Source of the DNA: Saprospiraceae bacterium
GTDB taxonomy: Bacteria > Bacteroidota > Bacteroidia > Chitinophagales > Saprospiraceae
Length of the DNA stretch: 38,122 nt
NCBI GenBank assembly: GCA_013360405.1
Contig: JABWBR010000052.1
Location: 1 to 38,122 of the forward strand
Direction of reading: 5' to 3'
A program made the translations under genes and the position numbers. The notes beneath the pieces were generated by a model. That model saw only the letters and a program-made list of their open reading frames with translations. It was not told the DNA's origin and did not search any database. Positions 1 through 7,044 of this stretch are shown here, piece after piece (position 1 is the first letter of the stretch; each line of letters starts with the position of its first letter).

Positions 1-459
1 GAAAAAAACGTGTGTCATAACTTCCTGGGATTGCGACGACGTTTGGAACAGGAGCTAAAAACCGTAGGATGAAAACACTGTCAAACTGAACAGCCTATGG
101 TTAAACCATTGGATATTCTCAACCTGGAATACTTGAACAGAAGCGGGCACATGTTTCATTTTCTGCCGGATAGCTTCTTCAGATGGGGCTTGCGGGAGCT
201 TTTTCAGCGCAAGCTTGCCTATCAAAAAGCCGTTTTTAACTTGCAATATTATGCCGGCATTTTTGAATCTAATTATTTGATTGATAATGAAGTTCCATCT
301 TGTCCTGATGAATAAAACAAATATAGAATTCAAGGCCCAAGCTAGTATAGCATACGTACATGTACTATTATTTGATGTTATCAGAAGGTTTTGCGTATTT
401 TTTTCTAATCAAATGGAATGAGGAATATAATATGCAATACCTTTTTTAATTGAATAACT
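1..459. other. Left-edge region without a convincing gene
   Basis: Two overlapping short open frames exist here, 55-333 on minus (92 aa) and 97-315 on plus (72 aa). They are antisense to each other, and neither resembles a family I recognise. The stretch is AT-rich, especially 316-459, which could hold the promoter of the next gene. A degraded gene or insertion-sequence remnant running off the left edge is possible but cannot be supported. Confidence 0.4.
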
Positions 460-1422
460 ATGAATTCGTCCAAAATATTTACTGTTACTGATCCTTGGGG
501 TCTAACCTATTCCTTTACCTCACTACCAAGAGAAGAAGCGCTCCGATTAATTGCAGCGCATAATGGTAAAGATCTCACCCAATTTAGCTCTAAAAGGCTT
601 GACAGCTATTACTATATCCTGGATGACAATAGAGTGGTTAGCGTTCCGCAGGGACCGGATGCTTATGTATTTGATTCTTACGCAGGTTTTTTGTCAAATC
701 ATCAAACATCGCGTATGTACATAGCCAAACACATCCCCAACACCTACCCCATACATCGCATTCATTACCTGAAGGGGGGCCGCAAGTTGTATTACGACAT
801 CATTAGCAGGGCGGAAGCCGAGAACCTCACAGCAGGGCTGGAGCAACGCCTGATTCGCATAGCCGCCGGTCGGGAACGATACTATTATCTGCTTTCCGAC
901 GGTAGCGTTATCTCCGAAATCAGGTACGAAGAAGTCAATAAATTTGCCTCTTTTCAGGATTTTGCAGATTTTGAAGATTATCATCTGGCAACTTACCGGG
1001 CGGTGCAGGAAGGTAATATCGGTATTAATCAGATGTGCGGACGAAATCCTTATGGCGCGCAATTCCCGGAGCATGTTGATGAATTGTGTAGTATACTGCC
1101 CGCCTTGTTGAACGCGCCGGCTCGCTTGTTTAATAACACTCCCGACAGCCTGTCCAGGTTGGATCACTACCTGTATCAGCACCTCATCACCGATTATTTC
1201 GCCGAAGAGGTTTTCCTTCCCCTTCTGGCTTATATCGGGCGTATTCATATCCTTCATCTGGGCGGCGCCTGGCATATGGTCTACGACAAAGTGTGGGACA
1301 ATTGGGCGCCCGATATCCAAACAGCAGACGGAAGACTGTTAATGATTTACAACCCCCTGCTCGAAATCCTGGACTCCCGCGAGGAAGGCGAGTGCTGGAT
1401 TACGCTGAAAAGCCTGGTATAA
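460..1422 (+). CDS. Hypothetical protein, 320 aa
   Basis: I do not recognise this protein. The start ATG at 460 follows an AT-rich leader without a Shine-Dalgarno, as is usual in Bacteroidota. There is no signal peptide or membrane segment, so it is probably cytoplasmic. It is rich in aromatic residues and has an internal similarity: YYYILDDNRVVS near residue 50 and YYYLLSDGSVIS near 141 look like two copies of one beta-hairpin unit. The C-terminal part (about 245-300) has the pattern PLLAYIG, GGAW, then WAPDI, which is reminiscent of small immunity or DUF-type proteins; this is a weak guess. It converges with the antiporter gene, and a 7-bp tandem array fills the gap. Confidence 0.7.
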   Translation: MNSSKIFTVTDPWGLTYSFTSLPREEALRLIAAHNGKDLTQFSSKRLDSYYYILDDNRVVSVPQGPDAYVFDSYAGFLSNHQTSRMYIAKHIPNTYPIHRIHYLKGGRKLYYDIISRAEAENLTAGLEQRLIRIAAGRERYYYLLSDGSVISEIRYEEVNKFASFQDFADFEDYHLATYRAVQEGNIGINQMCGRNPYGAQFPEHVDELCSILPALLNAPARLFNNTPDSLSRLDHYLYQHLITDYFAEEVFLPLLAYIGRIHILHLGGAWHMVYDKVWDNWAPDIQTADGRLLMIYNPLLEILDSREEGECWITLKSLV

Positions 1423-1442
1423 TGTGTTATCCATCACATCCC

Positions 1443-1490
1443 ACAACCGAGAACCGACAACCGAGAACCGACAACCGAGAACCGAGAACC
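1443..1490. repeat. Heptamer tandem array (CCGAGAA / CCGACAA) between convergent genes
   Basis: About six alternating copies of CCGAGAA and CCGACAA fill the gap between the hypothetical gene (stop at 1422) and the antiporter gene (stop at 1491 on minus). Its reverse complement matches the left arms of the larger elements at 27040 and 35584 and the fragment at 36866, so it belongs to the same repeat family. Here only one arm is present. The antiporter stop codon abuts the array. It probably functions in termination. Confidence 0.85.
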
Positions 1491-2453
1491 TCACCCCCGT
1501 GAAACAAGATACCAAAGATACACTACATAAAGCGTCAAAAAAGCAAAGCCGTGTACGCGGGTGATATGCATTTTCCGGGTGGTGATTAGTGCAACGATCA
1601 GCAGCGCACTGGCAAAGATGACCACCATGAGGTCGGTATTGGACAAATCCTGAAAAGGCAATGCCCTTACGCTGGCGCTGACGCCCAAAATGAACAGCAG
1701 GTTAAAGATATTGGACCCCACAATATTGCCTATGGCGATATCGGCGCTTTGCCGACGGGCAGCCACTACGGAAGTGACCAATTCCGGCAGGGAGGTGCCG
1801 ATGGCTATCACCGTAAGGCCGATAAAAGCCTGACTCATGCCAATCATTTGCGCGAGGTGGACGGCGCCCTCTACTACCCATTTACCGCCTAAAAACAAAG
1901 CCAGGGCGCCCCCTGCAATACTCAACGCAGCCTTCCACCCTTTTTCAGAGGGGTCGCGCAAAGGAGCTTCCTCCAACATCGTATCCTGCTTGCTCAGGTC
2001 GTAGGTGTATATAATAAAAAGCAGGAAAAAAAACAGGATGATCCCCCCTTCTATGCGGTTAATCTCCAATTCATACAGGCCGTTGGAGCCGATAGTCACA
2101 TTCGCCAAAAAGCCGATGAGCAACGCTGCCGCCAACGAAAAAGGAATTTCGTTGATCAGGGTGCTGCGCCTTACCGGCAAAGACGCAATGGCCGCCGTGG
2201 CGCCCAATATGAGCAATACGTTGGCGATGTTGCTGCCCAATACGTTGCCGATAGCGATATCTGCATTACCCTTGAAGCTGGCAAGCAGGTTGACGGTGAG
2301 CTCTGGCATCGAAGTCCCCATAGAAACGATGGTGAGCCCGATAACTAATTCTGAAATGCCAAACCACCGGGCTACAAGACTGGAGCCGCCTACCAACCAT
2401 TTGGCGCCCTGGATCAACAATACAAATCCGACAATAAAAAGAAAGTATATCAT
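1491..2453 (-). CDS. yrbG: Calcium/sodium antiporter (CaCA family, YrbG-like)
   Basis: Predicted inner-membrane K+-independent or K+-dependent Na+/Ca2+ exchanger of 320 aa, the normal length for the bacterial family. It has about ten hydrophobic helices arranged as two inverted halves. Each half carries the alpha-repeat signature: GTSMPELTVN with GNVLGSNIANVLLILG in the first, and GTSLPELVTS with GNIVGSNIFNLLFILG in the second, holding the conserved acidic Glu and the Asn/Ser of the ion site. The start ATG at 2453 lies one base after the stop of the upstream acetyltransferase gene, so translation is probably coupled within the four-gene minus-strand run. The ion transported cannot be read from sequence. 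Confidence 0.93.
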   Translation of the reverse strand: MIYFLFIVGFVLLIQGAKWLVGGSSLVARWFGISELVIGLTIVSMGTSMPELTVNLLASFKGNADIAIGNVLGSNIANVLLILGATAAIASLPVRRSTLINEIPFSLAAALLIGFLANVTIGSNGLYELEINRIEGGIILFFFLLFIIYTYDLSKQDTMLEEAPLRDPSEKGWKAALSIAGGALALFLGGKWVVEGAVHLAQMIGMSQAFIGLTVIAIGTSLPELVTSVVAARRQSADIAIGNIVGSNIFNLLFILGVSASVRALPFQDLSNTDLMVVIFASALLIVALITTRKMHITRVHGFAFLTLYVVYLWYLVSRG

Positions 2454-2454
2454 G

Positions 2455-4893
2455 TCAATTAGTAATGGGTTTTATTTGCTCTGGCGCCAATGAAAGTTCG
2501 GCGTAATACACCTCATAATCTTCTCTTTTTATGCTAAATCCCTTGTGTTCAAACAACCGAAGCATAGCTTTGTTGGTAGCCAATACGTTGGCAGTGATTT
2601 TTTGGAAACCCATATCGCGGGCAATATCGAGGATGAAATCGGTGAGCAGGCTGCCTAATCCTTGTCCATGCCAGGGGTCGGCTACTACGATGGCGTATTC
2701 AGCACTTTCTTTCCAGGCATCGGAGATAATGCGCACCACGCCGATCATCTTTTTTTCACCGTTATCGTCTAATTCGGCAATGATGGCCATCTCGCGGTCG
2801 TAGTCGATTTGCGTAAAGCGGGCTATGAACTCGTGGGTCAATTTGGGCACATACCCAAAAAAGCGAAAATAAAGGGTTTCTCTGGAGAGTAATTCAAACA
2901 TTTTGATCTCCATTTCTTCATCTTCGGGGCGAATTGGTCGCAGCACCACGGGTTTGCCGTTTTTGAGCGTTACCTGCCTGCGGTAATACGCCGGATAAGG
3001 CGATATGACGAGGTGGTCGTATGGGCGGGCGCCCCGCTGAAATCCGGCAGGCTCCAGCTCCATTTTTACGGAAGCGACCCCGCCGCCTTTCCGATTAAGG
3101 AGAACGGGGTTGGCAGTGATCCGGTTGATTTCCGGAAAATCCATCACGAGGTAGGCAAAACGGCATAGCAGTTCTTCGAGCTCTTCCATATTGACGCCAC
3201 CGCCGCCGCCTTCTCCACACAGTAAGGGATAAATGCGGGTGTTTTCAATGAGGCGGCGCGCCAACGGAATATTGAGCGGAAGAAGTCCCAGGCGCCAATC
3301 GCGGTAAACGTGCGCGCCGGGGCCGCCAAGTCCGAAGCGGATGATAGGCCCGAATGTGGGGTCTTTCCTCGAGCCAAAAAGCAGGGGGTAGTACTCCGTC
3401 GGATTAGCTCCTTCTATAATGGGAATATGGTAGCAATCCAGCAACTCCCGGCAAACGTCCTGGTCGAGCTCGGTTTGCCCTGCTGACATGGCCGTTTGTA
3501 TGAGTTGAGCCGCGCGGTCTTTGTCGGGCGTAAATTCGACAGGCGTAGCCGGCGGCGCTTCCTGCAGTAATTGCAGGTTGCGGTGGTGCCGGTACATCCT
3601 GATAAAGGTATCAGCAGCGCTTTCGGGAAAGCGATAGTTGGGTATTTTGCCTGCTTCCAGCACGTTGCGCGCTTTGCGCACCTCGCGTTCGCCCATCCAC
3701 GAAGCCATCACCGGTTTGTAGGTGTGTTGGGCTACTTCGACTACGGCCTCCGCCACGGCCTCCGGCGGGGTGACGAATAAGGGCGTGAGTACCAGCAAGG
3801 CGCCGTCCACCTGCGGGTCTTGCAGGCAGATAGTCAGGGCTTTTGCGTAGGCCTCGGGCGTGTCGAATCCGTAAAGGTTGACGGGATTCACTACAGGATA
3901 AGGCGAAGGGGCTATTTCGCGCAGTTGCTGCAGGGTGGTTTCTTCCAGGGCAGCGAGTTTCCCGCCGTTGAGGTGCAAATAATCGGCTGCCAGGGCGCCG
4001 GGGCCGTCGGCATTGGTAATTACTGCCAGGCGATTGCCCAGCGGGCGCGGCTGCAAAGCCAAAAAATGCGCGCAATTGAATAATTGGGCCACCGTTTCTA
4101 CCCTGATGATGCCCGCCCGTCGAAAGGCGGCATCGTAGGGGCTCTCTTCCCTGTTGCTCGTTTTCCTGCCGGCTTTTAATACGATGATGGGTTTGGTGCG
4201 TGCAAAGGCACGGGCGGCGCTCATAAACCGCCGGGCAGCGCTGAGGTGCTCCATGTAAATCAGGATACACGAAGTGTGCGCATCAGAGCCGAAGTAATCG
4301 ATGAGATCATCGAAATTGACGTCGGCTGTCTCCCCCAACGAAACAAAATAGCTAAACCCTATGCGGTGCTCAACGGCCCAGTCCAATACCGACAAACCCA
4401 AAGAACCGCTTTGTGTGATAAAGGCAAGGTTGCCCTTGCGCGTTTCCTGGCGCGATTGGGTGGCGTTGAGTTTGTGGTTGGTATTGATAAAACCCAGGCT
4501 TTGAGTGCCCAACAGGCGCATGCCGTAGCGCCTGGCCAGCCGGCTGATCGCTTCGCGGTTGGCCTCCTTCCCGGCCAGGTTGTCGCCAGGAGAACTCGCC
4601 ACTATCAAGCCGCCGACACCGGCCCGGCCGCATTCTTCTACTACTTTTAATACGGCATAATCGGGCGTGGCCACGATAGCCAGGTCGACTTTCACAGGCA
4701 CTTTGCCGATAGCGCTATAACAAGTAAGCCCTTCCACCTCCCGGTGTTTGGGGTTTACAGGTATGATCTGCCCGCCAAAACCTTTGTCGAACAGGTTTTT
4801 TAAAAATGGATACGCCGGACTCGATTCGCGCATGGTGCCGCCAATCACAGCTATGGCGCCTGGTTGAAAAAGCCGTTCAAGTTGCTTGCGCAT
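2455..4893 (-). CDS. Pat-like protein acetyltransferase: degenerate ADP-forming acyl-CoA synthetase domain plus C-terminal GNAT
   Basis: I place the start at ATG 4893 (812 aa, beginning MRKQLERLFQPGAIAVIGG). The frame stays open 34 codons upstream, but that part translates the 4911-5001 repeat. Domains: CoA-binding Rossmann fold (about 1-130), succinyl-CoA-ligase-like domain (about 150-450, QSGSLG near 161), a shortened ATP-grasp remnant (about 455-615), and GNAT acetyltransferase (about 645-800) with acetyl-CoA motif GQGLGS at 743-748. In the active synthetase family an ASHTGALAG-type loop bears the phosphorylated His; here KAGRKTSNREES runs straight on, so the His is missing. The N-terminal half of the ATP-grasp is also missing. 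This resembles Salmonella Pat, where the synthetase part is sensory and GNAT acetylates protein lysines. The deacetylase gene lies immediately upstream. Confidence 0.85.
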   Translation of the reverse strand: MRKQLERLFQPGAIAVIGGTMRESSPAYPFLKNLFDKGFGGQIIPVNPKHREVEGLTCYSAIGKVPVKVDLAIVATPDYAVLKVVEECGRAGVGGLIVASSPGDNLAGKEANREAISRLARRYGMRLLGTQSLGFINTNHKLNATQSRQETRKGNLAFITQSGSLGLSVLDWAVEHRIGFSYFVSLGETADVNFDDLIDYFGSDAHTSCILIYMEHLSAARRFMSAARAFARTKPIIVLKAGRKTSNREESPYDAAFRRAGIIRVETVAQLFNCAHFLALQPRPLGNRLAVITNADGPGALAADYLHLNGGKLAALEETTLQQLREIAPSPYPVVNPVNLYGFDTPEAYAKALTICLQDPQVDGALLVLTPLFVTPPEAVAEAVVEVAQHTYKPVMASWMGEREVRKARNVLEAGKIPNYRFPESAADTFIRMYRHHRNLQLLQEAPPATPVEFTPDKDRAAQLIQTAMSAGQTELDQDVCRELLDCYHIPIIEGANPTEYYPLLFGSRKDPTFGPIIRFGLGGPGAHVYRDWRLGLLPLNIPLARRLIENTRIYPLLCGEGGGGGVNMEELEELLCRFAYLVMDFPEINRITANPVLLNRKGGGVASVKMELEPAGFQRGARPYDHLVISPYPAYYRRQVTLKNGKPVVLRPIRPEDEEMEIKMFELLSRETLYFRFFGYVPKLTHEFIARFTQIDYDREMAIIAELDDNGEKKMIGVVRIISDAWKESAEYAIVVADPWHGQGLGSLLTDFILDIARDMGFQKITANVLATNKAMLRLFEHKGFSIKREDYEVYYAELSLAPEQIKPITN

Positions 4894-4910
4894 GTTGCGG
4901 TGAAGATGCT

Positions 4911-5001
4911 CAGGGAGAGGGTGGGAGGGAGAGAGGGTGAGAGGGTGAGATATCAGTATTATTGATATCCCCCTCCCACGCTCCCACCCTCTCACACTCT
5001 A
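4911..5001. repeat. Inverted CTCTCAC-type array around a GATATCA core
   Basis: The left arm is purine-rich GAGAGGGTGAGAGGG-type repeats (about 4913-4948). The right arm is the pyrimidine complement with CCCTCTCACACTC (about 4969-5000). Between them a small perfect inverted repeat, GATATCA at 4949-4955 and TGATATC at 4963-4969, forms the centre. It could fold into a long hairpin just downstream of the deacetylase stop at 5021 (minus). Related arrays occur at 14064, 20788 and 26618. Confidence 0.85.
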
Positions 5002-5020
5002 TCCTATGATGAAACAGGGA

Positions 5021-5980
5021 TTAAAACTTCCAATAAGGCTCCAGCTTGGCCATGCCGGCGTGCAGATACATCTCGTAGGTTTCCCACACCCGCATGCCCG
5101 AGGTAGAAAAATCGGCTTCATACGCCATCTGCTTGCCTTCAATGCCCGCTACGAAATTGAGCAGACACCTGGGCATTTCTTCGATATTATAACCGCCCTC
5201 CAGTATGGCAAAGATACGCGGAAATCGCTCGCCAAGCCACTTACCTACCGAATAATAGGCATTGGCAGACAAGTGGAGGTCAAGCAACAGGTCGTAGCGA
5301 TGAGCGTCAAATCCCGCTGAAACAGCTACTACGTCGGGCTGAAAGGTCTGCATGATTGGCAGGTAATGCTGCAAGGCATCGAGAAAAATATCATCGGCAG
5401 CACCGGGCGGCAGCGGGATGTTGATATTAAAACCCAACCCCCTCCCCTCGCCTATTTCGTCTACAAAACCCTTACCAGGAAAAGCCGGATATTGATGCAG
5501 CGACAAAAAAAGCACCTTGTCGGTGGGGTAAAAAATAAAAGAAGTGCCGTCGCCCCTGTGTCCGTCAATGTCGAGGATACAAACCCGCTTGCCCTGATCG
5601 ACGAGGTATTGGGTAGCAATAGCGATATTATTAAACAAACAAAAACCCGAAGCCCTGGCGGGATAGGCATGGTGGCCGGGAGGGCGTACCACGGCAAAAG
5701 CCTGTCGTTCGGCAGCTAATACGGCGGCGCCCACGGCATAACACGCCGTCTCATAGCTAAGCGTGCCCACTACGGTATCTTCGTCGAGATGGCCGCCCCA
5801 AAGGCCCATTTCTTTTACCCTTTCAATGTAATCGCTGCGGTGTACCAATCCCAGCAGCGATTCGCCATTGGGCAGAGGCGTATCGGGGAAATCGGCGAAA
5901 TAATCCAGCCGCTTGGCATTTTCGGGATGGTGGTGGCCGGTTTCGTGTTGCAGAAATACCCGGTTGTAAAGGATGTCCAT
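5021..5980 (-). CDS. Histone deacetylase family / AcuC-like Zn-dependent lysine deacylase
   Basis: 319 aa, the usual length for bacterial class-II/AcuC-like arginase-fold deacetylases. Visible catalytic features are the tandem His of PPGHHA (H103, H104), zinc ligands D139 and H141 in DIDGHRGDGT and D225 in SAGFDAH, and the transition-state Tyr Y264 in LEGGYN. The position after the zinc His, normally another His, is Arg here (R142). Family members remove acetyl groups from lysines; in Bacillus, AcuC reverses AcuA acetylation of acetyl-CoA synthetase. The gene lies 10 bp downstream of the stress protein gene and just upstream of the Pat-like acetyltransferase, which suggests an eraser/writer pair. 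The physiological substrate could also be an acetylated polyamine. Confidence 0.92.
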   Translation of the reverse strand: MDILYNRVFLQHETGHHHPENAKRLDYFADFPDTPLPNGESLLGLVHRSDYIERVKEMGLWGGHLDEDTVVGTLSYETACYAVGAAVLAAERQAFAVVRPPGHHAYPARASGFCLFNNIAIATQYLVDQGKRVCILDIDGHRGDGTSFIFYPTDKVLFLSLHQYPAFPGKGFVDEIGEGRGLGFNINIPLPPGAADDIFLDALQHYLPIMQTFQPDVVAVSAGFDAHRYDLLLDLHLSANAYYSVGKWLGERFPRIFAILEGGYNIEEMPRCLLNFVAGIEGKQMAYEADFSTSGMRVWETYEMYLHAGMAKLEPYWKF

Positions 5981-5990
5981 GCAGGTGCGT

Positions 5991-6848
5991 TTATTCCCTT
6001 TCCTTCAACACCAGGAGCGGCACCCGGGTATGCAGCGCCATCTTGCGGGTCTGACTGCGGTGGAAGAGGCCTTCCACCCATCCATAGTGCGGCGACAGCA
6101 TAATGACCAGGTCGGCATCGTAATTGTCGGCAAATTCTTCGATGGCTTCGGTCACCGTATCGCCCTCCAGTGTTTGGAAATTGATTTGCAAAGTTGGTAC
6201 TTTTTGAGCGAAAATGGCTCCCAAATCCGCAAAATCGAGTACCCGCTCTACCGAACCGTCCATATTTACATGCACGCAGTGCAATACCGGACTGAATGGC
6301 TCCAGCATTTTACCTACTTTCCAGATGTAATAAGGATCGCAATCGGCCAGATTGGATGCATATACGGCTACATGAATATCTTCTTTTTGAGCATGCTCGG
6401 GCACTATCCACACCGGGCAATGCGCGCGGCCCACTACGCCGGTGGTCACACTGCCGAAAGTGCGCTCCAGGGCGTTGTGTTCGCCCCTGGTACCCAACAC
6501 GATAAGATCGGCGTCGTCGCGCTCGGCCACTTGTACTATCGCGTTTACAGGCCCCCCGATCTCCAGGTCGGTTGTGATGTCTACCTGCTGACCAAAGCCG
6601 GCTGCTCTGGCCTGCGCCATCCCCAGGTCGATGAAGGCTTGCAAGGCTTCTTTCGCCGCATTGATTTTGGCTCGCGTAGCCTGCGTAGCTACCACGGGTA
6701 GATCCATGGCCTCGTATTCCGGATAAATGACGTGCAACAACCGGATTTGCGCGCTGTATTTTTCAGCCAGCCACAAACAATATTTGAATGCATGCTGCGC
6801 AGGTTCTGAAAAATCAGTGGGAAACAGAATGGTGGTGATCTCTTTCAT
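5991..6848 (-). CDS. Universal stress protein with two UspA domains
   Basis: 285 aa from ATG 6848 (MKEITTILFPTDFSEPA). An in-frame ATG at 6890 would add 14 residues that do not look like the family, so I prefer the inner start. The N-terminal Usp domain (about 1-150) ends with the nucleotide-binding pattern GTRGEHNALERTFGSVTTGVVGRAHCPV, close to the G-2x-G-9x-G-S/T ATP motif. The second domain (about 155-285) keeps the fold but has a degraded motif (MLSPHYGWVEGLF, then TRVPLLVLKE). Tandem Usp proteins are soluble stress and energy-status sensors. It is first in the run with the deacetylase, acetyltransferase and antiporter genes. Confidence 0.9.
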   Translation of the reverse strand: MKEITTILFPTDFSEPAQHAFKYCLWLAEKYSAQIRLLHVIYPEYEAMDLPVVATQATRAKINAAKEALQAFIDLGMAQARAAGFGQQVDITTDLEIGGPVNAIVQVAERDDADLIVLGTRGEHNALERTFGSVTTGVVGRAHCPVWIVPEHAQKEDIHVAVYASNLADCDPYYIWKVGKMLEPFSPVLHCVHVNMDGSVERVLDFADLGAIFAQKVPTLQINFQTLEGDTVTEAIEEFADNYDADLVIMLSPHYGWVEGLFHRSQTRKMALHTRVPLLVLKERE

Positions 6849-6947
6849 GGCGCTGCTATTGACGATGTTATGCTTCTCAAAGAAAAACATTTCTAATCAA
6901 GTAGTTATTGCCAAAAGTCATATTATCGGGTGATTTTTTTGGTAGTG

Positions 6948-6968
6948 AACTGTGAACTGTTCACAGTT
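6948..6968. repeat. 21-bp palindrome in the divergent uspA / secreted-protein intergenic region
   Basis: AACTGTGAAC, one base, GTTCACAGTT: ten-base arms with perfect symmetry. The left side also contains two tandem GTGAACT heptamers. It lies between two divergent genes (starts at 6848 minus and 7045 plus), so it could be an operator for a dimeric regulator. Alternatively it is a minimal version of the inverted heptamer arrays found elsewhere in the window. Confidence 0.6.
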
Positions 6969-7044
6969 GTAAATATCACAATTTTAGTGTAAATTGCTGT
7001 GTTTGCGTCTTTTGTAATATTATTTCATTACAAAATAACCGGCC

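Noticed and set aside
55..333. 92-aa minus and 72-aa plus open frames at the left edge
   Set aside because: Mutually antisense, AT-rich, and not recognisable; neither can be supported.
694..1320. 208-aa open frame on minus
   Set aside because: Fully antisense to the 460-1422 gene and without family resemblance.
3611..4270. 219-aa open frame on minus in another frame of the Pat-like gene
   Set aside because: Low-complexity Arg/Gly/Pro composition typical of a shifted frame in GC-rich coding DNA.
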